Below, in pieces: positions 23,977 to 36,961 of a DNA stretch of 64,000 nt. The stretch spans positions 33,506,001-33,570,000 of the forward strand of contig CM074864.1 in assembly GCA_037501455.1 (NCBI GenBank), read 5' to 3'. This stretch comes from Lantana camara. Its lineage: Eukaryota > Streptophyta > Magnoliopsida > Lamiales > Verbenaceae. Below the pieces are notes generated by a model. It was not told the DNA's origin. It searched no databases and saw nothing but the letters and a program-made list of their open reading frames with translations. Made by a program: the position numbers and the translations under genes. Each line of letters begins with the position of its first letter. The first letter of the stretch is position 1.

Positions 23977-26900
23977 TGTAGAACCCGGGACGATAGGCAC
24001 CACATCCCCCTCACTACAAGTCTAGTCCACGCATGAAATTGATGATCCAGCATGAATCGGACTCATAGCGAGCGGGTGAAAAAATAAAAACAACACCCTG
24101 GCTAGGCGGAAGCTAACCCTGTACCAATTAATGCAACCACCTGACGAGTGCAATGCGGAAGCAATGACACCAACAATAAAATTCAGTAATGGCTACAAGC
24201 CCAAATAATTCATAATTACAATTAAATCCAACAAGCACCTAACAACGGGTTCAGCTAAGCATGCAACCTGTTCCGAATCAATAATCAATAATACATAAAT
24301 GGCACACCGGCCCATTCCATGAATAAATACAATTAAAGCCGTAATAATGTAAAATGTGACTCGAGTATACAAGTGAGACTTGAAAGAAAGCTAAGACTTG
24401 ACTCCCGCCTAGCTACACCTGCAAGAAAACTGAAAGGAGTGGAAAAGAGGGGTCAGTCACTAGAAGACTGAGTGAGCATGAGCTATACATATATATATAG
24501 AACATGCACAGGCAAGCCATAAATCCCGAGCAAGGTTTTATATGAAGTTAGTTCCCGCGAGGGGCAAGAAGATAGATAGCAATGCCCGGACTTTACGACT
24601 AATTCATATTTAATTCATTAAGTTCATAAATCATGAATAATCATAATGGCTCGGCGAGTGAGCGTGCATTATCTCCAACCAAACTCCGACCGGGTACAAT
24701 GAACATGATTTAATACTTTTGAATACGTGATCATACAATACGTAATAATACATGCGGGCGTAAAACGTAGTCGTTTGGGCAATCCGTATCCCAGCCTTCC
24801 CGCACGGTGCATAACGTAAACATGAACATAATCGTAAAACATTCCAACCTTCTACCTCCGGGCGATGGAAGGGTTTACAAGACCCTACCACCTCGTGACG
24901 TGACGTTATAAGACGGGGGCTCATGACTCCTACCCACTCCTTCGACGGATTAACCATCGGCTCAAGAGTATCCTACCTCCCACACTACACGGTCGCGTAA
25001 GATACTCTCAAAGGGTACTATATGCAATGGCTTATCCGACGACCCGATGTCGTACCGGTCTCCATTTACACATTTCCCCGGGCCCAATAACGTGAATGTG
25101 ACGTGCGTTATCTCGCCAAAACATTTCCTTATGTTAGAACATTCCAGTACGTTTCATTGCAATTAATTCATTCCTTGAAAACAAATTTACTCAAAGACTC
25201 CACTTTGAAAACGATATATATATATACATAAGGTTGTTGGCCAAAACTTGTCACATAAGGTTATAGGGTTTGATACATAGCTAGAACGAAAACACCCTCA
25301 CCTGGAATAATCCGAGACAAGAAACATGATTGATATGGGTGCCTATTCAATCCGGAAGTCTCCACCCTGGAGATGAACTGTACAAGAGAGAGTAACAGTG
25401 TGTACTCGTGAGAGGAGATTCAATATGATACCAAATAGGACGCACGACAATGCTTATAAAGTGGTACATCATCTTATAACATGTGTGACATTCAATTAAC
25501 ATATAGGAGATGCAATTACACTCAAATAGGTCATGTATTCATGCCATTTAATCAAATGAATTCATTTCATGTAAGGCACGGAGTTAACAATCAAGTTTAA
25601 CCAATTAAAGATCAAAGAGTGTCAAATAAGAGTACAATTATCAATTAAGAAATCATATAATTCATATAAGTCACATACGGGAGCCAAGGAAGTGAAAGGA
25701 ATGCAATAAGAGGGGTTTTGGCGAAGTTTGGCAAAAGTTGACAATTTTCGAAAATGTACAAGCTGTAGGAAAATGGAAATATCTGAGTTTTAGAAGTTGG
25801 AATTGGGTTTTGTTTGTTGGATATGAAAGTAGACATGTAGACCTTTAAAATTATATATGTCTCATATTCTAGTTCAAAACGAGGAGTAAATGGCGTAGGA
25901 CCGAAGTTGAAGGAATGCAGATCGTCGGTGAAGTGGCGACACCAAAAAGGATTGATTATATCTCACAAATGGAAAAAGATATTGAGAAGGTTCCAATTTG
26001 AGGTTGTTCTAGACTTCAATAGGTTTCCTTTGGTTCAAAAATCAAGTCAATCGGAGTTCGTATGAGGGAGAACGAAGCAAAACAAATTCAGGCAAAAAAC
26101 AGAGACAGATCCATGGCCGTGGATTTCTCCAAGTACAAAAATCCACGCCCGTGGATCCTTATGCCGAAAGTCCCAAGTTTCTGGACTTAAATCCACAGCC
26201 ATGGGGTCAAAATCCACGCCCGTGGATCTTCTCCAGCAGCTGAATACGAGGGAAAAATAGGGCAAGGCTCGAAATATGGCTCCCAAACCATCCAACACCA
26301 ATCAATCAACAAATAAACACCTCAAACTATCATATAACCCCAATATGCAACTAATACATCAATTACAACACATATAACACAAGTTTGAGGCAAGGATCAA
26401 TCCAAACAATCACATAAACCTTCCATAATTTCCATGAGATCAAATAGCCAAGAGATCAAAGTATTCATGCAATAATCCAAAGGTACCCACATATATGATC
26501 ACGTATTCATGCTAGGAAACAAGAAAACACATTCAAATCATAAAGCCCTAACTATTCAACAATCAATCTCATGAAAGATCAAAACCAACCTTGGAATGAA
26601 TGGAAGAAGGTGATGAAAATGATGAGATGATGATGATGCTTGGTTCTCCCTTCTCTACTACTTCTTCTTCTTCTTGCTTGGAGATCCAAGATGTGATGAA
26701 AATGAGAGAAAGGGTGTTTGTGTGTGTGTTCTTGTGTATATATGATATAATGTATAGATATATGATATATACATATAAAGTGAGATGAAGATATTTGATA
26801 TATAATATGTATATAATGTATAGATATAATAGTTATATGTATAAAGTAAAAGTTAGATATTATGTATATTATATGTATATAATTTCTTAGTGCTCCATTT

Positions 26901-27256
26901 ATATATACATATGTAATGCATGTGTGAGTGTATTTGTATAGGAAGATTATGTATACATATATATAATGCATGTTTCATGAATAAATGCATAAGGAAATGG
27001 AAATATTATTCTTATGGAATTAGTTTAAGTTTATGTAAGTATATAGGTATGAAAATATGTTATGGAACGAAATGTATAAATTATGCATATGTTGAGAAAT
27101 GGAATTGCATTTAAAATGATCACATAAGCATTTAGGCGATTAATCACATGATTCACATAAACATATTATTCAAATAAGCATGTAAAGGAATTCTAACTCT
27201 CAAAACTCACACGTGTGGCGAGCGTACCTGTACGATAAAAAACACGGGGCGTTACA
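23977..27256 (-). mobile_element. Solo LTR, Del type, 3280 bases
   Basis: Inverted Del-type LTR from TGTAGAACCC to GGGGCGTTACA with a perfect target duplication TTCGT (23972-23976 and 27257-27261). It is longer than its relatives, partly through TA-rich low-complexity DNA at 26730-27060. It carries the hairpin TCAGTC/GACTGA at 24453-24471 and an array of ATCCACG palindromes. Confidence 0.92.
26109..26227 (-). repeat. Palindrome array, ATCCACG arms
   Basis: ATCCACGCCCGTGGAT at 26141-26156 and 26212-26227, ATCCATGGCCGTGGAT at 26109-26124, and a decayed copy at 26191-26206. Arms are palindromic; the central two bases differ. Confidence 0.88.
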
Positions 27257-27536
27257 TTCGTGGCTACCTTGAGCTCGGGAATTCGAATTCGAATTCCAAC
27301 CTTATCATTGAGTTCGTTTCGATGATTTGAATTCAATAAATTAACCTTTTATTTTCTAATGCCGTTTGATCACCCTACCATTTTAAAATTCGATTCGAAT
27401 GGACCGAATACCGTTTGACCCTACCCGTTTTGCCCGACCCGTTTCTTAGCCAAGAAAAGAGCCAAGCCCCTTCCTTTCTCCCTCATTTCACACGGGCCAA
27501 GAGAAGAAGAGAGAAGAGAAGAGAAACCCCCCCTCA
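27257..27536 (+). repeat. Del-type LTR, piece 2
   Basis: Continuation of the LTR at 23762 between two younger insertions. It begins with TSD copy TTCGT and ends with CCTCA, the target duplication of the next solo LTR. Confidence 0.5.
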
Positions 27537-28732
27537 TGTTAGGAATAGTGCCCTAGAAAGCCGATTGTATATCCGCTTTGTGCTTTTCCTTATTGTAATC
27601 ACAGACAATCTTTGAATGAAATAACGAATTGAGGCAACACTTCTTTATATGCTCTTGTTTGGTATGCGTTTACTTTAGCTGTGCATGTATGAGAACTCCC
27701 CTAATCCTGATGACTTTAGGACTCTACCATTTAGGTGAAATGGTTCATGAAACGAGCCCTACATCACATAAGTCATGATTAGTAAAATACTCCAAGCCGA
27801 TGAGTCCTACAGACAGTGGGAGTGTCAACCTGACTCCTCTAAGGCTTGCTTGTGGGATCACGCCCTTAAGAAGGACCACCTTGTTTCATGGAGGTGCAAA
27901 GTGTATAGTTGATACGTGCGTGATACATGAGGGTGCTTACTTTAATAAGTAAGTTCACTGAGGTGCCCCGTGTGAGAACATTCCTAAATGGGAAAGGAAG
28001 TTTCTATTTCAGGAAATGGAAACTTCCCGATTAGGAAATATCTCACGAGTCATTGATGTGATTAATTGATCCTTAGACTTGAGGTTCCTTGTCACTTTAT
28101 GAGTTAACTCTGTAGTCTTAGGTATAAGCTTTAAAGGGTGTCACCTTAGACAACTGATTCAAGGCTTATGCTGGGGCTGCACAAGTGACTCATGAAAGTG
28201 AATGAGAATCAAGAAAGGACCTACACTTGCATTTGCAAGGTGATCTCTTATTGTGTAAGTCATTCATATGCCATATGGAGTCCTTGGCCAAGGCAGTAGA
28301 TCAAGACATCAAGAAAAGGGTTTCTTGGATTGAGATCAAATGGATATGAAATGCACTTAGCTTTAAGACCGAATTATTAGGGTTCTGATTATTCCCTTGC
28401 CCTAGATCTTGGTTGAGAGATAGTAAGTAGGAGGATTGTATCTCACATGAATCAATGACTTAAAGGTTCTGTCGAATCCGAACATTCCAATTCAGCTAGG
28501 GGTTAAACACCTGTTGCTAGACTATGGTCGTTTAATCTGTGGACTGATTAATTAATTGGTGAATTAATTAATTGGGGTCACTGCGAATTGAATTGAGAAC
28601 CTAGAGGGTCACACACAACAACTTGGTTACATGAGTTGAGGCTTGAAAATGATTAAACGAGTTAATCGGGCCAAGAGGGTTCCACACGTGTGAAGTCACA
28701 CGTGTGGCTCACGTGAGTGACAAGTGTCACAC

Positions 28733-28791
<59 letters not shown>

Positions 28792-29498
28792 TAAATAATT
28801 AATTAGTTAATTATTTAATAGACTTTGGTTTAATTTTGAATTAAAAAGAAAGCCTAATTTTGGAGAAAATAATCTAGTTAATTAATTACGAATTAATTAA
28901 TTAGATAAAAAAAAAATAAGTTATTTATTTTATAATAAATAAAGTATAAAATTATCCAAAAATAGTTTGGATATTTTTAGCTCTCTTAAAAGTTGACTTG
29001 AATTAGAATTCAAAGTCAAAGTTGAAAAATACTTGATGAACAAGTAATAGGAGAGAGGGACCAAAATCCTAGCCCATAAAGGACTAGGAATTTCGGCACC
29101 CCCTCCCTATAAATAGGGGAGCTCGAGCTCCTTATGGAGCTAATAGACAATTCTTGGTTCATGTGTTGAACACCTTCCTTCTCCAAGATTAAATTAAACC
29201 CTAGGTTAAGCCTAAACACTAACTAGAGAACTAGCATCCTTACTAGTTAGATTGTGATCAAGTTGGTGGACTTTCTCTAGAGACTTCAAGTTAGAAGTTT
29301 GAAGATTCGAGCTTTACCAAGGAGAGGGGATCAAGCCGCGAGAAGAGCGTTCTTGGGTGGCTTGAAACGCTTCAAGAAAGAATAAAAGAAAAGTAAGTTT
29401 TCTATCTTTACGAATTTGGTTAGACGATTGCGAGTTCTAGGTCCTTTTGTTGGGAAAATTTTTAAATTCCGCTGCTTTCTGATTCGTGTTTTCCAACA
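27537..29498 (+). mobile_element. Solo LTR of the Copia family, 1962 bases
   Basis: TGTTAGGAATAGTGCC start and GTTTTCCAACA end, flanked by a perfect target duplication CCTCA (27532-27536 and 29499-29503). It is the same family as the LTRs at 39216 and 50637. It contains a G-box-like cluster (28684-28735) and a TA dinucleotide run (28739-28782). Confidence 0.92.
28739..28782. repeat. TA microsatellite
   Basis: An uninterrupted TA run, followed by TATATATTA. It lies inside the Copia solo LTR where the sister LTRs have only a short TATATG stretch. Confidence 0.9.
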
Positions 29499-30035
29499 CC
29501 TCATTTGGCAATTAATCTTCGGGCTCGAGTTTGTGACTTCCAACCACCCGATCGAAGATCTAAAGTAAGATTTGTCTTCCTCTCGTTACGTGCTTTGATT
29601 TAATATCTCTTTCGTGCCTTGAATCTGTGTCTAAGTGGCTTAATTGGGAAGATGATGAATAGTTCTGGGTTCGGGATTTCTTGTGTTCGAACTCATTTCG
29701 TGAGGTCTAAGTTGTATTTACGTGATCTACTTGTTATACTTGCTTCGTGATATGAATTTTGGGGTGTTTTGTGGTTGTTTGAGGCTGTTTTGGTGGTGGT
29801 ATTGTTGCTCCCGACGCCATGGCTTGCTGCTTCTGCTCCTTGTGCACGAACCAGGCGGGAACGGCCTGGAACAGCCCTTCCGGACCTGGGTGACGTCAGT
29901 AGCAGAGTGGTCTAGAATAGCCCTTTCGTCTTGGTGGATTGATTATCGGTGCGATGATTCGGCGGTCGTGAAGGGCCTTCACCTCTACTTGATCCCAATT
30001 TCAACTTAGCGCTCATGGTCGTTGAGATGAGTTGT
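29499..30035 (+). repeat. Del-type LTR, piece 3, truncated
   Basis: Continuation of the LTR at 23762. It has a decayed palindrome region at 29858-29930 (GGGAACGGCC, GGAACAGCCCTTCC). The right edge near 30035 is approximate; beyond it lies the interior of another element. Confidence 0.45.
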
Positions 30036-30328
30036 TGATCGTTGGAAGATATTAACCCGCTAAGCACAAGGAAGGTGAAAATATGATGCATGCGGTTAGT
30101 GAGTGATTATAACATGTAAATGGAACAATTAATGCACATAAAGTATGCAACTTCAACAATTAATGAAAAGAAAGTAACAATTTTTAAAACACATAATTCA
30201 AGAAGGTCATATATCTTAATGTAAAGTACACATTAGCACGTTGTTCCTACGCCGTACGACCTATACTTGACACAACACGACGCGAGAACTCTGGTTTTAC
30301 AACCCGAAACTCTGATACCACTTTAAGA
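30036..30328 (-). mobile_element. Interior fragment of a Del/LARD-type element with primer site
   Basis: Reads leftwards from an LTR at 30329. The inverted primer site CTCTGATACCA is at 30310-30320, and the CCTACGCCGTACGACCTA block matches the equivalent place in LARD2 (near 38355). No coding frame. The left edge is approximate. Confidence 0.6.
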
Positions 30329-30377
30329 TGTGACACCCGGACCGACGAGCTACCACATCCCCCGCACCATGGCCCAA
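30329..30377 (-). repeat. Start of inverted Del-type LTR, piece 1
   Basis: TGTGACACCCGGACCG directly follows the spacer after the inverted primer site. It is interrupted after 49 bases; the last five (CCCAA) are the next element's target duplication. It resumes at 33086 and is cut again at 33120. Confidence 0.65.
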
Positions 30378-33085
30378 TGTAGCACCCAAAACTCCGAGAT
30401 GCCACACCCCCACACTATAAGTTGATCCACATACGAAACAGATAGTCTGTTCATGAACCAACCTATAGCGAACGGGTGACAATTAAAAAAAATACCACTA
30501 GCTAGGCGGGACTAACCCTCATTTTAATACCAACATGCATAATAAATAAAACGGAAGCATAAAGTACATTTCATTATCTCCCTTCAAGCTCAACTTCATT
30601 ACTTACATATATAATTCAACCCTTCAAAAACCAAAGCTTAACATGCATAAGTACCAAAAGATATAACAGTCTATATATGCATCATTAATGTATAAGAAAA
30701 TGAGGAAGACAAGTGCTAGACCCGAAATAAAGACCAACTCCCGCCTAGCACTAAACCTGCAAAACTGAAAATATGAGGCGTCAGTCTATGAAAGACTGAG
30801 TGAGGGGTTTAAATAAATATAAGCGCAGATAACATGCAAGTTATAACCTCGGGTAAGGTTTTATAACTGAAAGTAATATAATTTCAAAACGTAATACACT
30901 TTGCCCGAGATTACAACTACCAATATTAAACACTTTAATCACTTTCGTGCTTTCAATCAGTGGCCCTGGCGAGTGAGGGTAATTCTCCAACCTTACACCA
31001 ATACTGAACATTACATGCTTGTTTAATTATCTTGTGATCATGCAATTCAAATATAGTGTACACGTATCAATTTTATTAACTTCTTTACTCCGGGTGATGG
31101 TGGGTTTGCAAGGCCCTAGCCATCCATGCTACGTACGTCAGGAACATGACTCCCACGTACGGGATTCCTTCCTCCACCAAACCTCCTAGTGGATTCACGG
31201 GTCATCCTAAAATGGTGAGGATAGTGCAAGAGCTACCCGTCAGCCCTTTTGCTTCCCCGGTTCGCTCAATACACTACCCTCGGGCCCAAAGTGAACATGC
31301 TACTCGCCACTACACTATCACAACTCAATCAAGATACATGCATTGCTTTGCATGAACATGACTTGCTTGCTAATCACTTGAAAGTTTAGAAATGATTGTA
31401 CATAAATATATATACCTTTTTGGCCTAAAACTTCACATAAGGGTTATACGGGTTCTATATAACTAGCAATTAAACCTCACCTTTGCCGAAAAAATAACAA
31501 GGATACGGCTATAGATCTTGCTCCTCATCAACGGAAAGGTAATCTGCGTAAAAAGGGACAAATGTTCATGAGACACGACTCGCATGAACCATTTACGACG
31601 CACGGCAAAGTCATGATCAATATGTCATGCAATAACAATTAAGAAATGTCAAGTAGGGTCATAATTATCAATTAAACAAGTATATAACTCATATATTTCA
31701 CATACGGGAGCCAAGGGAGTGAAAGAAATGCAATAAGAGAGGTTTTGGTGAAGTTTGGCAAAAACGGACAATTTTAGGAAGCGTACATGCTGAGGGAAAA
31801 CTGGAATATCTTTAATTTATAGAAGTAGGAATTGAGTTTTGTTTATTGGGAATAAAACTAGATACAAAGACCTTTCCGATGATATATGGCTCGTTTTCTA
31901 GTTCAAAGCGAGGAGAAAATGGCATATGCTTGAAGTTAGGCAAGTGCAGTTTATCGGGAAAGTGGCGACACCTAAAAGAATTGATTATATCTCACAAATT
32001 AGAAAAGATATTGAGATGATTCCAATTGTAGGTCTAGACTTCAAGAGGTTTCCGTGGCTTCAAAAATCAGGTCATTTGGAGTTCGTATGAGGGAGAAACG
32101 CCTGTTTGAAAATTGGTCTGAAAGCAGAAAAGGGCGTGTGAAAACCTCCTGTAACAGTGCCAAACGGGCGTTTGGTGCCTGAACTAGAAAGCCACACGGG
32201 TGTTTGGGAGTATTCTGTCCGAAAAAACAGGGGAACAAACAGGGGAGTCACGGGAGATGGCTCCCAAGCCATATAAACACCAAATCAATGCAAGAAATCA
32301 ACTCAAATCTATTATAACATGTATATAACTCATATACTTCATTTATACCTCAAATAGACGATCAATATGCATCAATCAACAAGAAATCATCATTTAAAAC
32401 CCATAAAAATCATGTCATCTAATCTCTCTTGTAAACCAAGATTTCATGCAAGCTATGAAGTGTAATCCTTCTAAACATGCTTCTAATCACTTGTAAACAA
32501 GTTATCACATAATAATCCTCAAACCCTACTCCACCTATGATCCATGAATTCATGCTAATTCATAATATACCTTGAGATGAGAAAGAAATGGATGAAATGA
32601 TGAGATGAAGATGATGCTTCCACTTATAAATTCTTCCTTGGATTATAGCTTGAAATTTGAGATGAAATCTTCTCTTCCCTTCCTTGGTGTTAAAATCGTG
32701 ATATAGTGTGTGTATATGTGTGAGATTGATGATGAAATGTGTAGATGAAATGAGAGATATACATATATTCCAAAGTCTTCCAACAAAATGGATGAATCAT
32801 CACATTTTGCGATTAGGTCCTCAAGTTAATTTAATTCATTCAATCAAATATCATTCCATGGAATATGATCAAATAACTCTAATTCATTTCATGCAATTAA
32901 GTCCACAGTTTTAAGAAATGATCAAGTAAGGTCATATATGAACAATTACTTACATTATCAATTAATTTATATAAATCCCATATTAACAATAATTTCATAT
33001 AAGTTTATGAAAACGTAATGCATATAATGTTATGAAAATTATAATTTAACATATAATGATTGAATGGAAAAAACGGGGCGTTACA
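30378..33085 (-). mobile_element. Solo LTR, Del type, 2708 bases
   Basis: From TGTAGCACCCAAAAC to GGGGCGTTACA, with a perfect target duplication CCCAA (30373-30377 and 33086-33090). Hairpin TCAGTCT/AGACTGA at 30781-30799. A short palindrome array with CAAACG-type arms lies near 32160-32207. Confidence 0.92.
32160..32207 (-). repeat. Palindrome pair, CCAAACG arms
   Basis: CCAAACGGGCGTTTGG is perfect at 32160-32175, and CCACACGGGTGTTTGG is a decayed copy at 32192-32207. A further decayed AAACGCCTGTTT lies near 32096. This is the same LTR region that holds arrays with other arms in sister LTRs. Confidence 0.75.
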
Positions 33086-33119
33086 CCCAACACGAATAAC
33101 GAAATGGAAACTCCGCACC
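33086..33119 (-). repeat. Inverted Del-type LTR, piece 2
   Basis: Short continuation of the LTR at 30329 (GAAATGGAAACTCCGCACC is the U5-end block). It is cut by the LTR beginning at 33120. Confidence 0.55.
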
Positions 33120-33282
33120 TGTAACGCCCCAGCTTTCGGCATTTCAGGTATGAACGACACGTGTGGGTTTGAGAGTTGTAATTTAATTATTATTTGATCA
33201 TTTCTTTAACTTTTCATGTCATGACATAATTTTATAAAATTATATTCTAAGTATTTTTGTTAAATTCATATCATATTATAAT
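33120..33282 (+). repeat. Del-type LTR, left piece
   Basis: It begins TGTAACGCCCCAGC. It is interrupted by LARD2; its last five bases ATAAT are the LARD2 target duplication. The continuation is at 58426-60160. Confidence 0.75.
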
Positions 33283-36200
33283 TATAGCACCCCAAGCGGT
33301 GGGGCACCACACCCCCACACTATGACCCGACACGTGGTACGAAATGGAAAGTCCGCACACGCACCAAGTCACAGCGAACGGGTGACGAACGAAAAATCCA
33401 ACCTAAGCTAGGCGGTACCTAAACCCTGTACAAGTAAAAGAAGCGAAAACCCGAATGCGGAAGCGATGCAAAAATACGAACTAACAAAAACTTTAATCAA
33501 CAAACATAAATAAACGGGTTCAACTAATTCCACGAACCTGTCCTAACCTGTCCCGAATTCAAACATACAACAAAGACGGTTTCAACTAATCCAAGCCCTG
33601 TCCTAACCTGTCCCGAAAATTCATATAATCAAAGCATAAACATCATCTTGTACAGAACATACTATATACATAATTTTCATAAATAATTCAGAACAAAATA
33701 CTTATCAAAATCAAACGGACTGACACAGACTCGACAGACCCGACTCAAAGCCGCCTAGCTCGAACTCCAACAACTTGTACCTGCAAACTAAAAACATAGG
33801 TGGGGCGAGGGTCAGTCCACTGACTGAGTGAGGGGGGCTGAACTCACACACACTATACATAATAAGGAGCAGAGCACGTATCAAAAGAAAGATTATGAAC
33901 CGGGATTAGGGTTTTGCATACCAAAACCATTTTCAAATCATACTTGAACAATTTTCAAACCAAACTTATACATATCTTATCTTATCCAAATTATAACATA
34001 CTGAGCTTAATCGTAACATATCAAAAGAGAAAGCTCCTATCCCGTTTCATAATCAACATAACATATCATAATCATATACCCGACGAGTACGGGTCTCCCA
34101 CCTTACTTCCATATCGAATCATACAAATCATAACAGAAAACAAACAGATATAAAAAATAATCCAACCCCAACACCATGTATTTCGGGGAGCAAACCCTCA
34201 CTACTCATACAGATACAAACACACAAGGTGTAGCTAACCCACACTGTGCCTTCCCCGGTTATCCACCGAGGGCTCAAGATACCACGCCTTCCCAACCTCC
34301 CTACGTCGCACATGAGTATCTCAAATGAGAACGTGCACAGGGGTCATAACAGGCGACCCCATGGTCATCCCGGGTCTCCCTTACCCACGTCTCGGGGCCC
34401 AACATATCAAAACGGAGCATATCAGATCAGATCATAACTCGCTACATACCAAACTTATCATATCGTATCAAAATCATACTTACGTACCTTGTCGGAGCAT
34501 ACCATACCTTGCAACTTAGCATATGCTATAAACGTACCTCTCCGTGTCATCCTAATCCGCAGCTGGTATGAAGACACACGGTTTGGAGCATAGCCTCGTT
34601 GCAAAACATTTCAAGCTTACATATGCTCGTACATATATAGTTCGAAAACCTTTAATCGTATGACAAATTCATAAACATATCATATAAACACATATCTATT
34701 ATATATAAATAAATAGAATAGTCGCATGCAGGCTTGAAAACGAGCACAGAGGGTTGTAGGTCATAGTAACTAAAACAAAAATCCTAAAACCTCACCTTAC
34801 ACCGACGGAAACGGAAAACCTGAGCCAAGAAGTCCCACTGGAACCCAAACAGCTGACAGACACTCCCTGGAAAACCCCTGAACAACTGAACACACACAGA
34901 ACACAAGACTCAGACTCCTAACACAGCCACAAAGACGCACGGCCATGCTCACGAATACAATGATGCACAGTTAGTTCACATTTATCCAATTAAGTCACTC
35001 ATATCAAATCACAATCATTTTACACATTAGACGATGCATAACTTATGGAATCATAACACTAATTACGTAAAATAAATTAAGATATAAAGAATTCAAATCA
35101 TATTATGCACAAAGTCCCACGAAATTAAACATGAATTACATAACAATAAATATATAAATTACACATTGGCATATTTCACGATATAATAACAATTGGCATA
35201 CTTGATCAATTTATTCAAATTAAATACGACGTATCTTTTCATAATTAATTTCTTACATTTTAAGAAAATTTCATAATCAATTAGTTTCTAAAATTATACT
35301 CACACCCCTTAAATAATAATTATTTTCGAATAAATAGGCATATGACGAGGCAATTAAATTCAATAAATTATGAACCAAGCTTTCATACAACATAACATAT
35401 TCTCATATATCAAATAATTCATAATTCCCATTTCAACGTACATAGATGATCGAAATACAGTTTAAATCAATTAACGAAAACAAATACAATAACTTCAAAA
35501 TTTCATATAAAATCAACCGGACGTCCGATTGACGAACGGGAAGTGGCGTTGGACTCACCACGACGAAAGGAACACGCTGACCGAAAGTCACCGCAATGCC
35601 GCCACCGCAGCCGGCCGAACAGCCACCGGTCGCTACCGGAATACCACCTCCGGTGGTCGAAAAAATCCCCGGAAGGACAGAAACGTACGCCTCGACCTGC
35701 TCGACAAAAGCCCTCAACCATTTTCAGAAAAACCCAAACACACCGGATTTTGTTGACGAAAAACCGAACCAAATTCCAAGGACAAAAATTGAAATTAAAT
35801 ACAAACCGCTAAACGAAAATAAAATCCGGACATACCGTTGGAAAGCCCGTAACGAGCCCTACGAAAGCCCCAAAGCCAAACACAGGAAAAGTCACCGGAA
35901 AATCGGACCGTCGGTCCAGGCCTGGTCCACCACCGGTCCGCCGCCGCCGACCGGTTCTCTGGCCGCCACCACCACGAATAGCTCGGACTCGTCAACAGGA
36001 GCAACTTTTGTAAAGGAGTCATCACCAAAACCGGCCGGGAAAAGACCGAACCGCCGCCTCGAAGCTGCGCCACCGCTGCCATCGCCGGAACCGCCACCTA
36101 CGCCGCGATTCGCCCCAAACTGAGGCTGGAAATGGGTTCAGGAGGTCGAAAACGTTCGGAAACCACCAAGCCTCGTCGGAAAAGGTCTCCGGAACGCGGC

Positions 36201-36961
36201 AAAACTTGCCGCTACAGTAGCGCCGCCGCCCGTCGTCCACTTTGGGCGGCGCATGCGGCCTCCTCGCCTCCCCGATGGCGGCGCCGCTTGTCCAGAAAGA
36301 TGCATCGGGAGCTCCTCGTCATGGGTTGGGGGCGCGTGTCGCCGGAAGGTGGCCGGAAGCCGCCGCAAGTGGGCGGCGAAGTGGCGGCTCCGCCATCCCT
36401 CTTCCGCCGCGTCTGTAATCCGGCGGTTTCTCCACCGTCGGTCGCTGGTTGGCCGAGTTCTTGGTACGGTTGTGACCGCGTCGTCGAGCCCGTCGAAATG
36501 GACTAGTGGTTCGTCGAAATCCGTCGAGAAACGGGCAAGTTTGGACGTGTGTGTGAAAACACACCTCAAGTGTGTGTGTGTGTGCTGTGAGAGAGGAGAG
36601 AGAAGCAGCGGGAGAAGAGAGAGAGAGCTGCTGAACCGTTTGCTCGAAAAACGAGGATTCGGGTGTTTTATCCCCGGGCGCAAAACGAATGGTAAAAGGG
36701 GCAAACGACGTCAGAATGGGGCAAACTCGGAGTCTACGGACCCGTCTCGATGCCCCGAACGTGTTGAATGGGCCAAAAAGGTCGAAAACTCGATCAAACA
36801 AGAAATGACCGAAAGACCCCTAAAAAGAGAAAATTACAAAAGGGCCCCTAAACTCTAAAAGAGTTCAAAATAGGGCACAAAAAATATAAAATCATATAAT
36901 TAAACACATCAAAAGATTGAAACGTGGCGTACCTTATAAATCAGACGAGCGGGATGTTACA
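33283..36961 (-). repeat. LARD2 left LTR (3' LTR in element sense)
   Basis: Inverted copy of the LARD1 LTR, with hairpin TCAGTC/GACTGA at 33812-33827 and GC-rich domain at about 35520-36500. The long overlapping frames in that domain are on both strands and are treated as composition artefacts. Confidence 0.9.

Noticed and set aside
26579..26971. 130-codon minus-strand frame
   Set aside because: It lies in TA/CA low-complexity DNA of a solo LTR and has a repetitive Ile/Tyr/His composition.
35596..36858. Long open frames of 120-200 codons on both strands of the LARD2 LTR (also around 4700-5470 and 57100-58050)
   Set aside because: They lie in the GC-rich LTR domain, overlap on both strands, are rich in Pro/Arg/Ala of biased composition, and are not kept in length between LTR copies. 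I treat them as composition artefacts.
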